DNA from: Haematobia irritans
Taxonomy: Eukaryota; Arthropoda; Insecta; Diptera; Muscidae
Direction: 5' to 3'
NCBI RefSeq assembly: GCF_050003625.1
Contig: NC_134398.1
Coordinates: forward strand, 22,110,622-22,174,621
DNA: 64,000 bases
This document shows positions 1 to 12,560 of the stretch, in pieces. The notes beneath the pieces were generated by a model. The model worked only from the letters and a program-made list of their open reading frames with translations. It was not told the origin of the DNA and made no database searches. Both the position numbers and the translations under genes were made by a program. Within the stretch, counting starts at the first letter, position 1. Each line of letters opens with the position of its first letter.

Positions 1-686
1 TCTGTAGATATATAATTTTTACAAAATTTTCTATAGAAATAAAATTTTGACAAAATTTTCTATAGAAATAAAATTTTGACAAAATTTCTATAGAGATAAA
101 ATTTTGACAACATTTTCTCTAGGAAAATAATTTTGACAAAATTTCTTTAGAGATGAAGTTTTAACAAAATTTTCTTAGAAATAAAATTTTGTAAAATTTT
201 CTATAGAAATAAAATCTTTGACAAAATTTTCTATAGAAATAAAATTTTGGCAAAATTTTCTGTAGAAATATAATTTTGACAAAATTTTCTATAGAAATAA
301 AATTTTGACAAAATTTTCTATGGAAATAAAATTTCGATAAAATTTTCTATAGAAATAAAATTTTGACAAAATTTCTATAGAAATAAAATTTTTACAAAAT
401 TTTCTATAGAAATAAAATTTTGACAAAATTTTCTGTAGATATATAATTTTTACAAAATTTTCTATAGGAATAAAATTTTGACAAAATATTCTATAAAAAT
501 CAAATTTTAACAAAATTTTCTATAGAAATAAACTTTTGACAAAATTTTCTGTAGAAATATAATTTTGACAAAATATTCTATAGAAATAAAATGTTGACAA
601 AATTTTCTATGGAAATAAAATTTCGACAAAATTTTCTATAGAAATAAAGTTTTGGTGGATTATTTTGGGCTCGAGTGGCAACCGTG
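1..686 (-). repeat. 29-bp minisatellite array, right end of a G element
   Basis: Tandem array of the 29-bp unit, read here as TTTTGACAAAATTTTC followed by TATAGAAATAAAA. It runs from the window edge to 656, then gives way to a non-repeat tail and the terminal sequence GTGGCAACCGTG at 675-686. The same tail and terminus close the array at 32606. It lies in the second intron of the minus-strand mannosidase, 24 bp from the exon-2 splice donor. Open frames inside it ([16 protein letters not shown] motifs) are translations of the repeat and not genes. Confidence 0.85.
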
Positions 687-709
687 ACTGTAATGCATTT
701 CCAACTCAC

Positions 710-1080
710 CTTAGACCCCAGGCAAATTGATCAATAATACTTTGATAATGAGTAGTTGCCTCATCATTCATACTCCAGGCACCACCAATGAATTCCAATC
801 GTCCTTCATTGACCAACATTTTTACTTGTTCCTGTAGATCTGGTGTCTGTTCGGACCACCATTTGAAAAAGAAAGCGGATTCCACATAGATGAAACGTTT
901 CTGGGGATCCTTTAGTAGTTCCTGGACAACAGAATCCAAAATATATTGAACACCGGCTTTTTGTATCAACGTTTGACTGCCATAATAATATTGATCGACT
1001 GTTTTCAACCAGCCCACATCGTCATGTGTGTGAGGCACCAAATGGACATTTAGCATATGGGGTTCAGTGCGTGGACAACT
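710..1080 (-). CDS. Mannosidase (minus gene) exon 2
   Basis: 371 nt. Begins after the acceptor CTTCTAG and ends CTAAG before the donor GTGAGT. Its length equals exon 2 plus exon 3 of the plus-strand paralogue (185 + 186), so this gene lacks the intron the other has between GVQYILDS.. and FIQVES. Carries the HTHDD zinc motif and the [14 protein letters not shown] segment. Confidence 0.92.
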
Positions 1081-1403
1081 CTAGAAGTATTCCAAATTGT
1101 AGATAATTTTATAGTTTTTTTTTTCATTGGTTTTTGCAATAATCACAAAAATAATAAAAAAATGCTTATACTTTCTCATCGTTAATTTGCTTAGTTAAGC
1201 CGTGTTAGTTTTTTTTCGTTTTTCTCTTTATTTGATTACATTATTTGCGATAACTTTTGATGACCTACCGCATAGCCACACTTTGCCCCCACATTTGGTA
1301 CTGATTTTTTCTGAGGGAATAACTCAGCACTTTTGATCACTGTCAACGTTATGCATAGCCAAATTAAACGTTTCGAAGAATGCAAGCCTTCTCTGGTTAA
1401 CAT
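710..1403 (-). CDS. Lysosomal alpha-mannosidase (GH38), 5' part
   Basis: N-terminal part of a glycoside hydrolase family 38 lysosomal alpha-mannosidase, which trims mannose from N-glycans in lysosomes. Two coding exons join in frame: 1403-1269 and 1080-710, with a 188-bp intron bounded by GT (1268-1267) and AG (1082-1081). The ATG at 1403 opens a 45-residue exon with a hydrophobic run ([10 protein letters not shown]) that fits a signal peptide, ending in CGYA. Exon 2 continues [24 protein letters not shown] (zinc-ligand H..D motif), then [12 protein letters not shown] and [10 protein letters not shown], all family hallmarks. The donor at 709-708 leads into an intron full of minisatellite, so the nucleophile region and the rest lie beyond the left edge. 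The gene is a paralogue of the plus-strand gene at 13228. Exon 1 is my splice inference from the CGY junction. Confidence 0.85.
1269..1403 (-). CDS. Mannosidase (minus gene) exon 1, signal peptide
   Basis: 135 nt, 45 codons, phase 0 at its end. It ends TATGCG followed by the donor GTAGGT. The equivalent exon of the plus gene ends CGYK followed by GTAGGC, which is how this exon was recognised. Too short to be seen as an isolated ORF. The start ATG (1403-1401) is the only in-frame Met ahead of the hydrophobic stretch. Confidence 0.75.
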
Positions 1404-2239
1404 CTTGAATAACCAGGAAATGACTATTGAAATTTAATTATTTTTTATTCTTTGTAATGTGAGGATTTTTGTTAGTTAATTATTATGGTTTTTTTCACTC
1501 TATACAAAAAATTTTACAATTCACAAACGCCGACTTCCTAAACCATCCCGGCTAAGGTCTCTGATTGAACTAAGCTCAAATGTGGATTGCATGTACTATT
1601 TATTGAGCCTAAGTGGCAAATGTACTCGCACTGGAAGCACACACACGCACACACACTCTCTCTGCACTCTGAGTGTATCTTGAAGATTCTGAGTTATAGG
1701 AAAGCAACATAATTGCCATAGACCATTGCATAGGGGTGGGGTGAGGGCGTTGTAAACCGTGATTTGTTTACTATTTGTTTGAGTGAGAGCTTAGTTATAA
1801 TGCTCATCACTTACCTCATGCTATCATTCGCACTCAGTGATAAGACATAAAATAATGGCGCAAATGCACATTTTCTGACAATGGTGTGCAAAATAATAGC
1901 ATAAGTATGTTCTTAACACTATTGAGAGTGCTGAAAATTATTGGAGATTTAAAATTTATGGGAAATCGGAAACGATAACACGATTTAAAAGCAAAAATAA
2001 TTGTAAAATCACTTTTTATACCCTCCATCATACAATAGAAAATATAGTGTCCTGAGGTCAAAGATTTCATGTCCTTACAATATGAACTGGAATTTTCCTT
2101 AGCATAGAATACGAATTTCTCTGATATAAAGTTTTTTCCTGTACAAAAATCGATTAACTTTTCAATGAAGTCCCTTACAGTTAAGTGGTTCGACCTAAAA
2201 TTGTGTATCCCAAATGATTTTTTTTTATACATTTTATTC
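1404..2239. other. Upstream region of the minus mannosidase
   Basis: Non-repeat sequence 5' of the minus-strand gene, expected to hold its 5' UTR and promoter. I see a CA/CT-rich stretch at 1640-1664 (ACACACGCACACACACTCTC) but no convincing TATA box. The 132-codon minus-strand open frame at 1834-2232 shows no recognisable domain and I do not call it a gene. Confidence 0.4.
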
Positions 2240-5200
2240 TTTTAGATTTTTTGTAAATTTTATTTCTAAAGAAAATTTTGTCAACACTTTATTTCTATAT
2301 AAAATGTTGTTAAAATTTTATTTCCATATTTTATACATTTTATTTTTTTAGAATTTTTATTTAAAATTGTATTACAATATAAAATTTTGTCACAATTGTA
2401 TTTCTATATAAAATGTTATCGAAATTGTATTTCTATAGCAAATTTTGTCCAAAGTTTATTTCTATAGAGAATTTTGTCTTAATTTTATTTCTATAGAAAA
2501 TTTTGTCAAAATTTTATGTCTATAGAAAATTTTTGTAAAAATTGTATTTCTATAGCAAATTTTGTCAAAATTGAATTTCTTTAGCAAATTTTGACAACAT
2601 TTTATTTCTATAGAAAATTTTGTCTAACTTTTATGTCTATAGAAATTTTTTGCAAAATTGTATTTCTATAGCAAATTTTGTCAAAATCGAATTTCTATAG
2701 CAAATTTTGTCAAAATTTTATTTCTATAGCAAATTTTGTAAAATTTTATTTCTATAGCAAATTTTGTAAAATTTTATTTCTATAAAAAATTTTGTCAACA
2801 TTTTCTTTTTATAGAAAATTTTGTCAAAATTTTATTTCAATATTTTTTTTTAATTTTCTTTCAACAGAAAATTTCGTCTAAATTTTATTTCTATAGAAAG
2901 TTTTGTAAATATTTTATTTAATTTTTTTTTTTCAAATTTTATTTCTCAGAAAATTTTGTCAAAATTTTATTTCTCAGAAAATTATGTCAACATTTTATTT
3001 CTATAGAAAATTTTGTCAAAAATTTATGTCTATAGAAAATTTTTGTCAAAATTGTATTTCTATAGCAAATTTTGTCAAAATTGAATTTCTTTAGCAAATT
3101 TTGCCAACATTTTATTTCTATAGAAAATGTTGTCTAACTTTTATGTCTATAGAAATTTTTTGCAAAATTGTATTTCTATAGCAAGTTTTGTCAAAATTTT
3201 ATTTCTATAGCAAATTTTGTAAAATTTTATTTCTATAAAAAATTTTGTCAACATTTTCTTTTTATAGAAAATTTTGTCAAAATTTTATTTCATTAATTTT
3301 TTTTGTTTGTTTGTTTAATTTTGTAAATATTTTATTTAAATTTTTTTTTTTTTAATTTTATTTCTCAGAAAATTTTGTCAAAATTTTATTTCTCAGAAAA
3401 TTATGTCAAAATTTTATTTCTATAGAAAATTTTGTCAACATTTTATTTCTATAGAAAATTTTGTCAAAATTTTATTTCCATAGAAAATTTTGTCAAAATT
3501 CTATTTCTATATAAATTTTATCAAAATTCTATTTCTATAGAAAACTTAAAAAAATCTATTCCTACAGAAAATTGTAACAAAATTCTATTTCCAGAGAAAA
3601 TTAAAAAAAAAATCTATTTGTCATTTTGATTTCCATAGAAAATTTTGTCAAAATTCTATTTCTATATAAAATTTATCAAAATTCTATTTCTATAGAAACT
3701 TAAAAAATCTATTCCTATAGAAAATTTTAACAAAATTCTATTTCTATAGAAATTTTAGTCAAAATTTTGTTTCTATAGAAAATTTTGTCAAAATTTTGTT
3801 TCTATAGAAAATTTTTGTAAAAATTTGATTTCTATAGAAAATTTTGTTAAAATTTTATTTCTATAGAAAATTGTGACAAAATATTATTTCTATAGAAAAT
3901 CTTGCCGATCTTTTTATTTCTATAGAAAAGTTTGCTAAAATTTAATTTCTGGAGAAAATTTTTTCAAGATTTTATTTCTATAGAAAATTTTGTCAACATT
4001 TTATTTCTATAGAACATTTTGTTCAAATTTGATTTCTCTAGACAACTTTGTCAAAATTTTATTTGTGCTTTGTCAAAACTTTATTGTTATAGACAATTTT
4101 GTAAAAATTTTATTTCTATAGAAAATTTTACTTCTATAGAACATTTTGGTCAAAATTTTATTTTTATAAAAACTTTTGTTAAAATTTTATTTCTATTGAA
4201 AATTTTGTCAAAATTTTATTTCTACAGAAAATTTTGTCAAAATTTTACTTCTATAGAACATTTTGGTCAAAATTTTATTTCTATAGAAAAATTTGTTCAA
4301 ATTTGATTTCTATAGACAACTTTGTCAAAATTTTATTTCTATAAAAAAATTTTGCCAAAATTTTATTTCTATAGAAACTTTTGTCAAAATTTGATCTCTA
4401 TAGAAAATTTTGCCAACATTTTATTTCTATAGAAAATTTTGTTAAAATTTTATTTCTATAGAAAATTTTGACAAAATATTACTTCTATAGAAAATATTGC
4501 CAATCTTTTTATTTCTATAGAAAAGTTTGCTAAAATTTAATTTCTGGAGAAAATTTTCTCAAGATTTTATTTCTATAGAAAATTTTGTCAACATTTTACT
4601 TCTATAGAACATTTTGATCAAATTTGATTTCTCTAGACAACTTTGTCAAAATTTTATTTGTGCTTTGTCAAAACTTTATTGTTATAGACAATTTTGTAAA
4701 AATTTTATTTCTATCGAAAATTTTGTCAAAATTTTATTTTTATAAAAACTTTTGTTAAAATTTTGTCAAAATTTTATTTCTATTGACAATTTTGTCAAAA
4801 TTTTATTTCTACAGAAAATTTTGTCAAAATTTTACTTCTATAGAAAATTTTGGTCAAAATTTTATTTCTATAGAAAAATTTGTTCAAATTTGATTTCTAT
4901 AGACAACTTTGTCAAAATTTTATTTCTATAAAAAATTTTGCCAAAATTTTATTTCTATAGAAACTTTTGTCAAAATTTGATCTCTATAGAAAATTTTGCC
5001 AACATTTTATTTCTATAGAAAATTTTGTTAAAATTTTATTTCTATAGAAAATTTTGTTAAAATTTTATTTCTATTGAAAATTTTGTCAAAATTTTATTTC
5101 TATAGAAAATTTTACATCTATAGAAAATTTTGTCAAAATGTTACTTCTATAGAAAATTTTGTCAAAATGTTACTTCTATAGAAAATTTTGTCAACATTTT

Positions 5201-6125
5201 ATTTATATAGAAAATTTTTGTCAAAATTTGATTTCTAAAGACAACTTTGTCAAAATTTTATTTCTATAAAAAATTTTGTCAAAATTTTATTTCTATAGAA
5301 AATTTTGTCAAAATTTGATCTCTATAGAAACATTTTATTTCTATAGAAAATTTTGTTAAAATTTGATTTCTATTGAAAATTTTGTCAAAATTTTATTTCT
5401 ATAGAAAATTTTGTCAAAATTTTACTTCTATAGAAAATTTTTTCAACATTTTATTTATATAGAAAATTTTTGTTAAAAGTTTATTTCTATAGAAAAATTT
5501 TGTTCAAATTTGATTTCTATAGACAACTTTGTCAAAATTTTATTTCCATAAAAAATTTTGTCAAAATAATATTTCTATTGAAAATTTTGTCAAAATTTTA
5601 CTTTTATAGAAAATGTTGTCCAAATTTTATTTCTATAGAAAATTTTGTCAAAATTTGATCTCTATAGAAAATTTTGTCAAAAATTGATTTGAAAAATGTT
5701 TGTCAAAATTTTATTTCTATAGAAAATTTTGACAAAATATTATTTATATAGAAAAGTTTGAAAAAATTTTACTTATATAGAAACGATTGCTAAAATTTAA
5801 TTTCTGGAGAAATTTTTCTCAAGATTTTATTTCTATAGAAAATTTTGTCAACATTTTATTTCTATAGAAAGTTTTGTAAAAATTCTATTTTTGTTAAAAA
5901 AAAATTGTCAAATTGTATTTCTTCGGAAAATTTTCTCAAAATTTTATTTCTATAGAAAATTCTGTCAAAATTTTATTTCTATAGAAAATATTGTCAACAT
6001 TTTATTTCTATATATATATTTCTATATATAATTTTCTCAAAATTTTGTTTCTATAGAAAAATTTGTCAAAATTTTATTTCTATAGAATGATTTTTTAATT
6101 TTATTTCTATAAAAAATTGTATAAA
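2240..6125 (+). repeat. 29-bp minisatellite array (3.9 kb)
   Basis: About 130 units of the 29-bp repeat in plus polarity (TTTTATTTCTATAGAAAA then TTTTGTCAAAA). The array contains local block duplications, for example 3957-4440 resembling 4550-5040. No clear GTTGCCAC terminus is visible at either end, so this may be an internally amplified or end-degraded G element. Confidence 0.88.
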
Positions 6126-7879
6126 TTTTTTGTCAGCCTGTACTTACTAATAGCCAAATTCGAACTTCGTAACTAACTGAGTTACTGCTATTTAATTAAT
6201 CATAAATGTTGTTTTTGCTCTTTTGCCTTCCCTTCGTACATCATTAGTTTGATTTATTTATGCCTACTTTAGTAAAATAAGTGTTTGTCATAGGATAGGC
6301 TCTTCTGCAAGTGTCATTCATACATTGTTAATGGTAGTCTTAGTTTTTGTATATCATTGATTACACGAAGAAGAATATTTTTCATATCGAAATCTAATAT
6401 AGGCGTAATGCACTTTTTGCTTGTTGCATGTCAGGAAAAACCAATCAAATTTTTATAGATTTCCATTAATATGTCACATTGATATTCGAAGATAAGAATT
6501 AAACCGGATTCGATAGGTAAATTATTACACAAACTGGCTTTAACAGAAGATTGGAAGGGAGATTAAAGGGACTGGACTAATGGAATATGAAAATACACTC
6601 AAAAAAAGTGAACTTAACAGAATGGAAAATGTAGGCTAATTGTGGAAAATTGTGTTTATCTCAAAATTTCATTTCTATGAATGGGTTTCACATTCTTTCA
6701 TTGTATAATTTCAAGAAATTTTCTTATATACAATTTTTGGTGGTGGGTAGTTAAAATTCGCCCCAGTAGAATTTGCATTTATTATTTGTTATTATTTCCC
6801 AGATTTTTATAGAAATTTGTTAAATCCTCAATTAAATCAATATATAAAAAATCTATATAAGCATAATTAATTAAACTTGAGCCCCTTTTCCATTCACTAA
6901 TTTAATATTACCTGTTCTTATCTCTCCCCTATCGAAAACATTAACTTCTAGTGCATGAATGAATTGGCCAATTTGTCTCATAATCATTTGCTTGTTATTT
7001 TACGTTTATCAGTATACTCGAACCTCTAATCAATCATATCTTCCAGTACATCCCCTTTTCTCGATAATCTAAATTGGTTCATAATATGAACACCGAATGC
7101 GGTATACCAGGTCATCGATAGATATTGATGGTGGCCATTATATGAGAATTAACATCTGAAGTGTAGTACATGGTAGGAAAAAATTATTTGACATGGATAT
7201 ACCCTTTATTTAATATGTTAGGTGAAAAATTGTTTTTTTTTTGTGAATTAAAGAAAGCGAATTTTGTAATATTTATAGGACATAATAAAGTGATTTAAAA
7301 ATTATTATATATTGTATATTAATTTTATATTATTAATAGCTGGGCCTGATCTCCGCGGCTGGCCCCAAAACTTTTCATTTATTTGAACTGCCTCTTGAAA
7401 AAATCAAAATCAGCATTTTTTGAGTTATTTATAAAAAAAGGTTTGTTAAAAATAACTAATTGTCAGATCGTAATTAATTAAGATGCAAGAAAGAAAATAG
7501 ATGGGTACTGTGCACCGTTGCTCTGAAGGTTTTTCCTCGCAGCACGATGTTCTTCTTTCGATATTTCGCAATTTTCTTGCGAAGAATTTTGGCTTAAAAG
7601 TGGCATTCGACAGGTCTAAATCGTTTTTGAGGTACGTCGTAAAAACTCCAAAAAATAATGATGCGCCATGTGTTGAACGAACTTCACATGGGTGCAGTAG
7701 TTCTTGAGTTACGTACAGGGATGATAAATGATGTTGACGAAAAAGTACTAAAAATCTATTAAAAAAGTACTTTTCTAAGCCCAAAGGTGCTAAAATTATA
7801 TAAAATCAAATTTAAAGACTTTTGTAAAAGTATATTAATATCTAGACCGATTTGGACAATTTTTTTTAGATTTTCTAAA
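6126..7879. other. AT-rich sequence, nothing recognised
   Basis: Unique-looking AT-rich DNA between two arrays. Short open frames at 7446-7784 (minus) and 7501-7707 (plus) overlap each other antisense and show no domain. The text GGTGCAGTAGTTCTTGAGTT at 7691-7710 recurs at 10345-10364, so part of this stretch is an unnamed repeat. Confidence 0.4.
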
Positions 7880-8563
7880 AAAAATCTTATTTTACAAAAT
7901 TTTATTTCTATAGAAAATTTTGTCAACATTTTATTTCTATAGAAAATTTTGACAAAATTTTATTTCTTTAGAAAATTTTGTCAAAATATTATTTCTATAG
8001 AAAATGTCAACATTTTATTTCTATTGAAAATTTTATATTTATAGAAAATTTTGTAAAAATTTATTTCTATACAAAATTTTGTCAAAATATTATTTCTATA
8101 GTAAATTTTGTCAAAATTTTATTTCTATTGAAAATTTTGTCAAAACTTTATTTTTATAGAAAATGTTGTAAAAATTTTATTTCTATAGAAAATTTTGTAA
8201 AAATGTTATTCCTATAGAAAATGTTGACAAAATTTTATTTCTATTGAAAATTTTGTCAAAATATTATTTCTATAGAAAATGTCAACATTTTATTTCTATA
8301 GACAATTTTATCAAAATTTTATTTCTATTGAAAATTATGTCAACATTTTATTTGTATAAACAACTTTGTGAAAATTTTATTTCTATAGCAAATTTTGTAA
8401 ACATTTTATTCCTATAGAAAAGTTGGACAATATTTTATTTCTATATAAATTTGTCAAATTTTGTCAAAATATTATTTCTATAGAAAATTTTTACAAAATT
8501 TTATTTCTATAGAAAATTTTGACAAAATTGTATTTAGAAAATTCTACCAACTATGGCAACCGG
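7880..8563 (+). repeat. 29-bp minisatellite array with G-element end
   Basis: Plus-polarity array ending in ATTCTACCAACTATGGCAAC at 8541-8560, then CGG. This is the reverse complement of the left G-element end (GTTGCCACAGTTGGTAGAAT) seen at 10800 and 51108. Confidence 0.85.
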
Positions 8564-9055
8564 CTCAGAGGCCAGCTCTAAGCATTATTGCTAAAGACAC
8601 CATGTGTGTATTTCGTCTTCTTCTAGGTGTTTCAAACATATACACTATCTTATAATACTCTGTTCCTCAGTGTGGCGAAAAAATCATATTTCAAGTTTCA
8701 CATTTGCGGACGAATGTGGTATTTCTCACAAAAATGTTGACATTCTTTAATAAAAACTAAAATATCCTCATTTTGGAATATATTTATTTCTTCAATGTCC
8801 GCTATTTATAATTTTTAGAGTTGAGTTGATATCTGAGAAACGTTCACATTTAGGACAGAATAATTCTATATAGAGTAATTGTGATGAAAAAGTACCAAAT
8901 GGTTCGCGGTCGTGCCACGGTGCTTTTGGCAGTCGAAATGTACCAAAAAAAGCAAAAAAGTGTCAACTTTATCAACCCTGGTTACGTAGCCAAAACAATA
9001 CTAAAAAATGCGCCATCTGTTGGACGACATTCAAACTACAGGATAACAGCCTTCA
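8564..9055. other. Unassigned repeat-flanking sequence
   Basis: No gene recognised. A plus-strand open frame at 8881-9132 has no recognisable domain. GCGCCATCTGTTGGACGACA at 9011-9030 has a diverged partner near 10747 (CGTCATTTGTCCGACGACC), so it lies in a dispersed repeat that borders G-element ends in both places. Confidence 0.35.
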
Positions 9056-10345
9056 CTGTTGATAGAATTCTATCAAAAATGGTCGACTTTTTACTGTTTG
9101 GTAGATTGGTTAAATTCTTTACATTTTCGTAGATTTAGCAAAGTATTCCCCTCCAACTAAGAGGTTATAATTTTTTTTTATAGAAATAATATTTTGACAC
9201 AATTTTCTAAAGAAATAAAATTTTGACTAAATTTGTTATAGAAATAAAATTTTTGGCAAAACATTCTATTGAAATAAAAATTTCACAAAATTTTCTATAG
9301 AAATAAAAATTTGACAAAATTTTCTATAGAACTAAAATTTTGACCAAATGTTCTATAGAAAAATTTCTATAGAAATAAAATTTTCTATAAAAATAAAATT
9401 TACCCAACATTTTCTATAGAAATATAATTTTGACAAAATTTTCTAAAGAAATAAAATTTATTCGTTTTGTTTGTTGTTAGTGTAGCTTAACCAACAGAGG
9501 AAAAGTAGGCTTGTCAAATTTATTCGGGCGAAGCCCTATAGGTATTTTTTATAGAAATAAAATTTTGAACAAAATTTTCGAAAAAAATAAAATTTTGACT
9601 AAATTTTCTTAAAAAATTAAATTTTGACAAAATTTTCTATAAAAATAAAATTTTGACAAAATTTTCTATAGAAATAAACTTTTTGCAAAACTTTCTATAC
9701 AAATTAATTTTTTCACAAATTTTTTTTATAGAAATACAATATTGACAAAATTTTCTATAGAAATAAAATTTTGGCCAAATTTTCTATAGAAATAAATTTT
9801 TGACAAAATTTTCTATAGAAATAAAATTTTGACAAAATTTCCTACAGAAATAATTTTTTTAAAAATTTTTCTGTAGAAATAAAATTTTCACAACATTTTC
9901 TATAGAAATAAAATTTTGAAAAAAAAAATTCTATAAAAATAAAATTTTGACAAAAAATTTATATAGAAATAAGATTTTTACAAAATTGTCTATAATAATA
10001 AAATGTTGACAAAATTTTTTATAGAAATAACATTTTGACAAAATTTTTTATAGAAATAACATTTTTGACAAAATTTTCCATAGAAATAAAATGTTGACAA
10101 AAATTTCTATAGAAAAAAAATTTACAAAAATTTTATATAGAAATAAAATTTTGACAAAATTTTACATATAAATAAAATTTTTACAAAATTTTCTATAGAA
10201 ATAAAATTTTGACAAAATTTTCTATAGCAATAAAATATTGACAAAATTACTATAGAATTAAAATGTTGACAAAATTTTCTGAAACATCGAATTTGAGACA
10301 GAAAATTGAGAAATTTTTTTATAGAAATTAGATTGGTTAAAATCG
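9056..10345 (-). repeat. G element, left end plus minus-polarity array
   Basis: Starts with GTTGATAGAATTCTATCAAA and the GGTAGATTGGTT / CTCCAACTAAGAGG leader found at other left ends, then runs into the 29-bp array in minus polarity. A short non-repeat piece at about 9468-9528 sits between two copies of AAATTTATTCG. Ends near 10310 in unrelated sequence. Confidence 0.8.
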
Positions 10346-10371
10346 GTGCAGTAGTTCTTGAGTTATGTAGT

Positions 10372-10717
10372 GGGGAGCCACCGTGGTGCAATGGTTAGCA
10401 TGCCCGCCTTGCATACACAAGGTCGTGGGTTCGATTCCTGTTACGAACGAACACCAAAAAATTTTTCAGCGGTGGATTATCCCACCTCAGTAGTGCTGGT
10501 GACATTTCTGAGGGTTTCAAAGCTTCTCTAAGTGGTTTCACTGCAATGTGGAACGCCGTTCGTGCTCGGCTATAAAAAGGAGGTCATTGAGCTTAACATG
10601 GAATCGGGCAGCACTCAGTGATAAGAGAGAAGTTCACCAATGTAGTATCACAATGGAGTGAATAGTCTAAGTGAGCCTGATACATCGGGCTGCCACATAA
10701 CCTAACTTAACCTAACC
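10372..10717 (+). mobile_element. tRNA-derived SINE, copy 1
   Basis: About 346 bp. The tRNA-like head (10373-10440) has an A-box-like TGGTGCAATGGTTAGCATGC and a perfect B box GGTTCGATTCC. The body (GTGGATTATCCCACC, TTTCAAAGCTTCTCTAAGTG, GGAATCGGGCAGC) is shared with copies at 32653, 41209 and 50544. The 3' end is CCTAACTTAACCTAACC. The 8-bp direct repeat TATGTAGT flanks it at 10364-10371 and 10718-10725, which fits a target-site duplication. No protein is expected; mobilisation would rely on a LINE partner. Confidence 0.9.
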
Positions 10718-10908
10718 TATGTAGTCAAAACAAACAAGTAATAACCCGTCATTTGTCCGACGACCTTTAAACTACAGGGAAACAGCCTTCACGACCACGG
10801 TTGCCACAGTTGGTAGAATTCTGCCAAACTTGCAGGATTTTTTACTATTTAGTAGATTAGTAGAATTTTTGATATTCTGCAAAACATTCCTCTCAAATTA
10901 TGAGCATA

Positions 10909-12182
10909 AAGGGTGATACGGTCAAAATTTGGTCAATATAAACTTGACGTATTTCTTTCAATTTTGCATTTAAAAAACCTGAACAACCCTCATTTTGAAG
11001 GTTGTGTGTGTGTAGAATGTTGCTCCTATTTTGATTTTGGAATTCACTCTTCAGTTGTCAAAATGCCGTCCAAGCAAGAAAAGCAGCGCATCAAAATTTT
11101 GCTCGCGCATCCGAGCTACTCGCACGCAAAGCTGGCAAAATCGCTAAAAGTTGCCAAATCAACCGTTACAAATGTAATTAAAGTGTTTGGGGAACGTTTG
11201 TCGACAGCCAGGAAGTCTGGATCGGGGGGAAATCGAAAACCGGAAGCCGCTGAGACGACAAAGAGTGTTGCCGGTAGTTTCAAGCGAAACCCTAACCTCT
11301 CTCTCCAAGATGCAGCAAATAAGCTGGGTGTATCGTCTACAACCGTGCATCGAGCCAAAAAACGAGCCGGACTATCGACTTACAAGAAGGTAGTGACTCC
11401 AAATCGCGATGATAAACAAAATACGACGGCCAAAGGGCGATCCTCGACGATGCTGACGAAGTTTGAGTGCGTGGTAATGGACGACGAAACCTACGTCAAA
11501 GCCGACTACAAGCAGCTTCCGGGACAGGAGTTTTATACGGCAAAAGGAAGGGGAAAGGTAGCAGATATTTTCAATCACATAAAACTGTCAAAGTTCGCAA
11601 AGAAATATCTGGTTTGGCAAGCCATCTGTACCTGTGGCTTGAAAGGCAGCATTTTCATAGCTTCCGGGACTGTCAACCAAGAAATTTAAGTGAAAGAGTA
11701 TTTGAATAAACGTCTGCTGCCTTTCCTGAAGAGACACGGTTGTTCCGTACTGTTTTGGCCGGATTTGGCATCTTGCCATTACGGTAAAAAGGCCATGGAG
11801 TGGTACGCCGCCAACAACGTGCAGGTGGTTCCCAAGGTCAAGAACCCTCCCAACACGCCAGAGCTCCGCCCAATTGAGAAATACTGGGCTATTGTCAAGC
11901 GGAACCTAAAGAAGACCAAAAAAACTGCTAAGGACCAGCAGCAGTTCGAGGCAAACTGGCTTTCTGCGGCGAAGAAGGTGGACAAGGTGGCTGTACAAAA
12001 TCTGATGGCAGGTGTCAAGCGTGAGGCCCGGCAATTCGGATTTGGAAAAGCGAAAGCCTAACTGAATATTTTTCCTGAATTTTATACTAATTGAACTTGA
12101 AAAAAAAAAATTAATTTGATTTTTAAAATAAACGATTTCACCGATTTACACGCGTTTTCCCTTGACCAAATTTTGACCGTAT
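10909..12182 (+). mobile_element. IS630/Tc1/mariner DD37E transposon, copy 1
   Basis: Left terminal inverted repeat begins AAGGGTGATACGGTCAAAAT at 10909, after a TA. The right end stops at GACCGTAT (about 12182) and lacks the last bases CACCCTT that copy 2 has, so it is truncated or damaged there. Encloses one transposase reading frame with a single nonsense codon. Confidence 0.9.
11063..12061 (+). pseudogene. DD37E transposase, one in-frame stop
   Basis: Cut-and-paste transposase of the IS630/Tc1/mariner group. It opens [18 protein letters not shown] and has two N-terminal helix-turn-helix regions ([20 protein letters not shown] and [19 protein letters not shown]). The catalytic triad is visible: D in [11 protein letters not shown] in [13 protein letters not shown] and E in ELRPIEKYW. 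There are 37 residues between the second D and the E, which gives the DD37E name and points to the ITmD37E-type family known from mosquitoes. The frame is continuous for 333 codons except for TAA at 11687-11689 (codon 209), where copy 2 has a Tyr codon. It also lacks 3 and 4 residues that copy 2 carries. Most likely inactive. Confidence 0.9.
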
Positions 12183-12560
12183 AATTAATTCAAAATTTTT
12201 GACAAAGTTTTATATAGAAATAAAATTTTGAAAAAATTTTCTGTAGAAATCAAATTTTGACAAAATTTTCTATAGAAGTTAAAATGTGACAAAATTTTTG
12301 ATAGAAATAAAATTTTGATAAAAATTTTCGAAAGAAAAAAATTGTTAAAATTTTCTTAAAAAATAAAATTTAGACAAAATTGTCTATAGAAATAAAAGTT
12401 TGAAAAAAATTCTATAAAAACAAAATGTTGACAAAAAAATTATATAGAAATAAAATTTTTACAAAATTGTCTATAGTAATAAAATTTTGAAAAAAATTTT
12501 CTATAGAAGTAAAATTTTCTATAAGAAAAAAATTTTCTATAAATAAATAAATTTCGAATT

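Larger units (their letters stand above)
10796..12560 (-). repeat. G element split by a DD37E transposon
   Basis: Left terminus CACGGTTGCCAC at 10796-10807, followed by AGTTGGTAGAATTCTGCC and the usual leader up to 10908. The DD37E element sits at 10909-12182. Array units in minus polarity resume at about 12190 and continue to 12560. The transposon therefore inserted into an existing G element. Confidence 0.85.

Noticed and set aside
1834..2232. 132-residue minus-strand ORF
   Set aside because: No recognisable domain, partly low complexity, next to an array; no splice or promoter support.
2240..6125. CRISPR-like array of regular repeats
   Set aside because: Direct tandem repeats with no unique spacers, in a fly genome.
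10373..10440. Functional tRNA gene
   Set aside because: The head is fused to the SINE body, the same body occurs at four sites, and the anticodon arm is irregular.
11116..11578. Antisense and frame-shifted ORFs within the DD37E copies
   Set aside because: Shadows of the transposase frame; the sense frame carries the catalytic residues.
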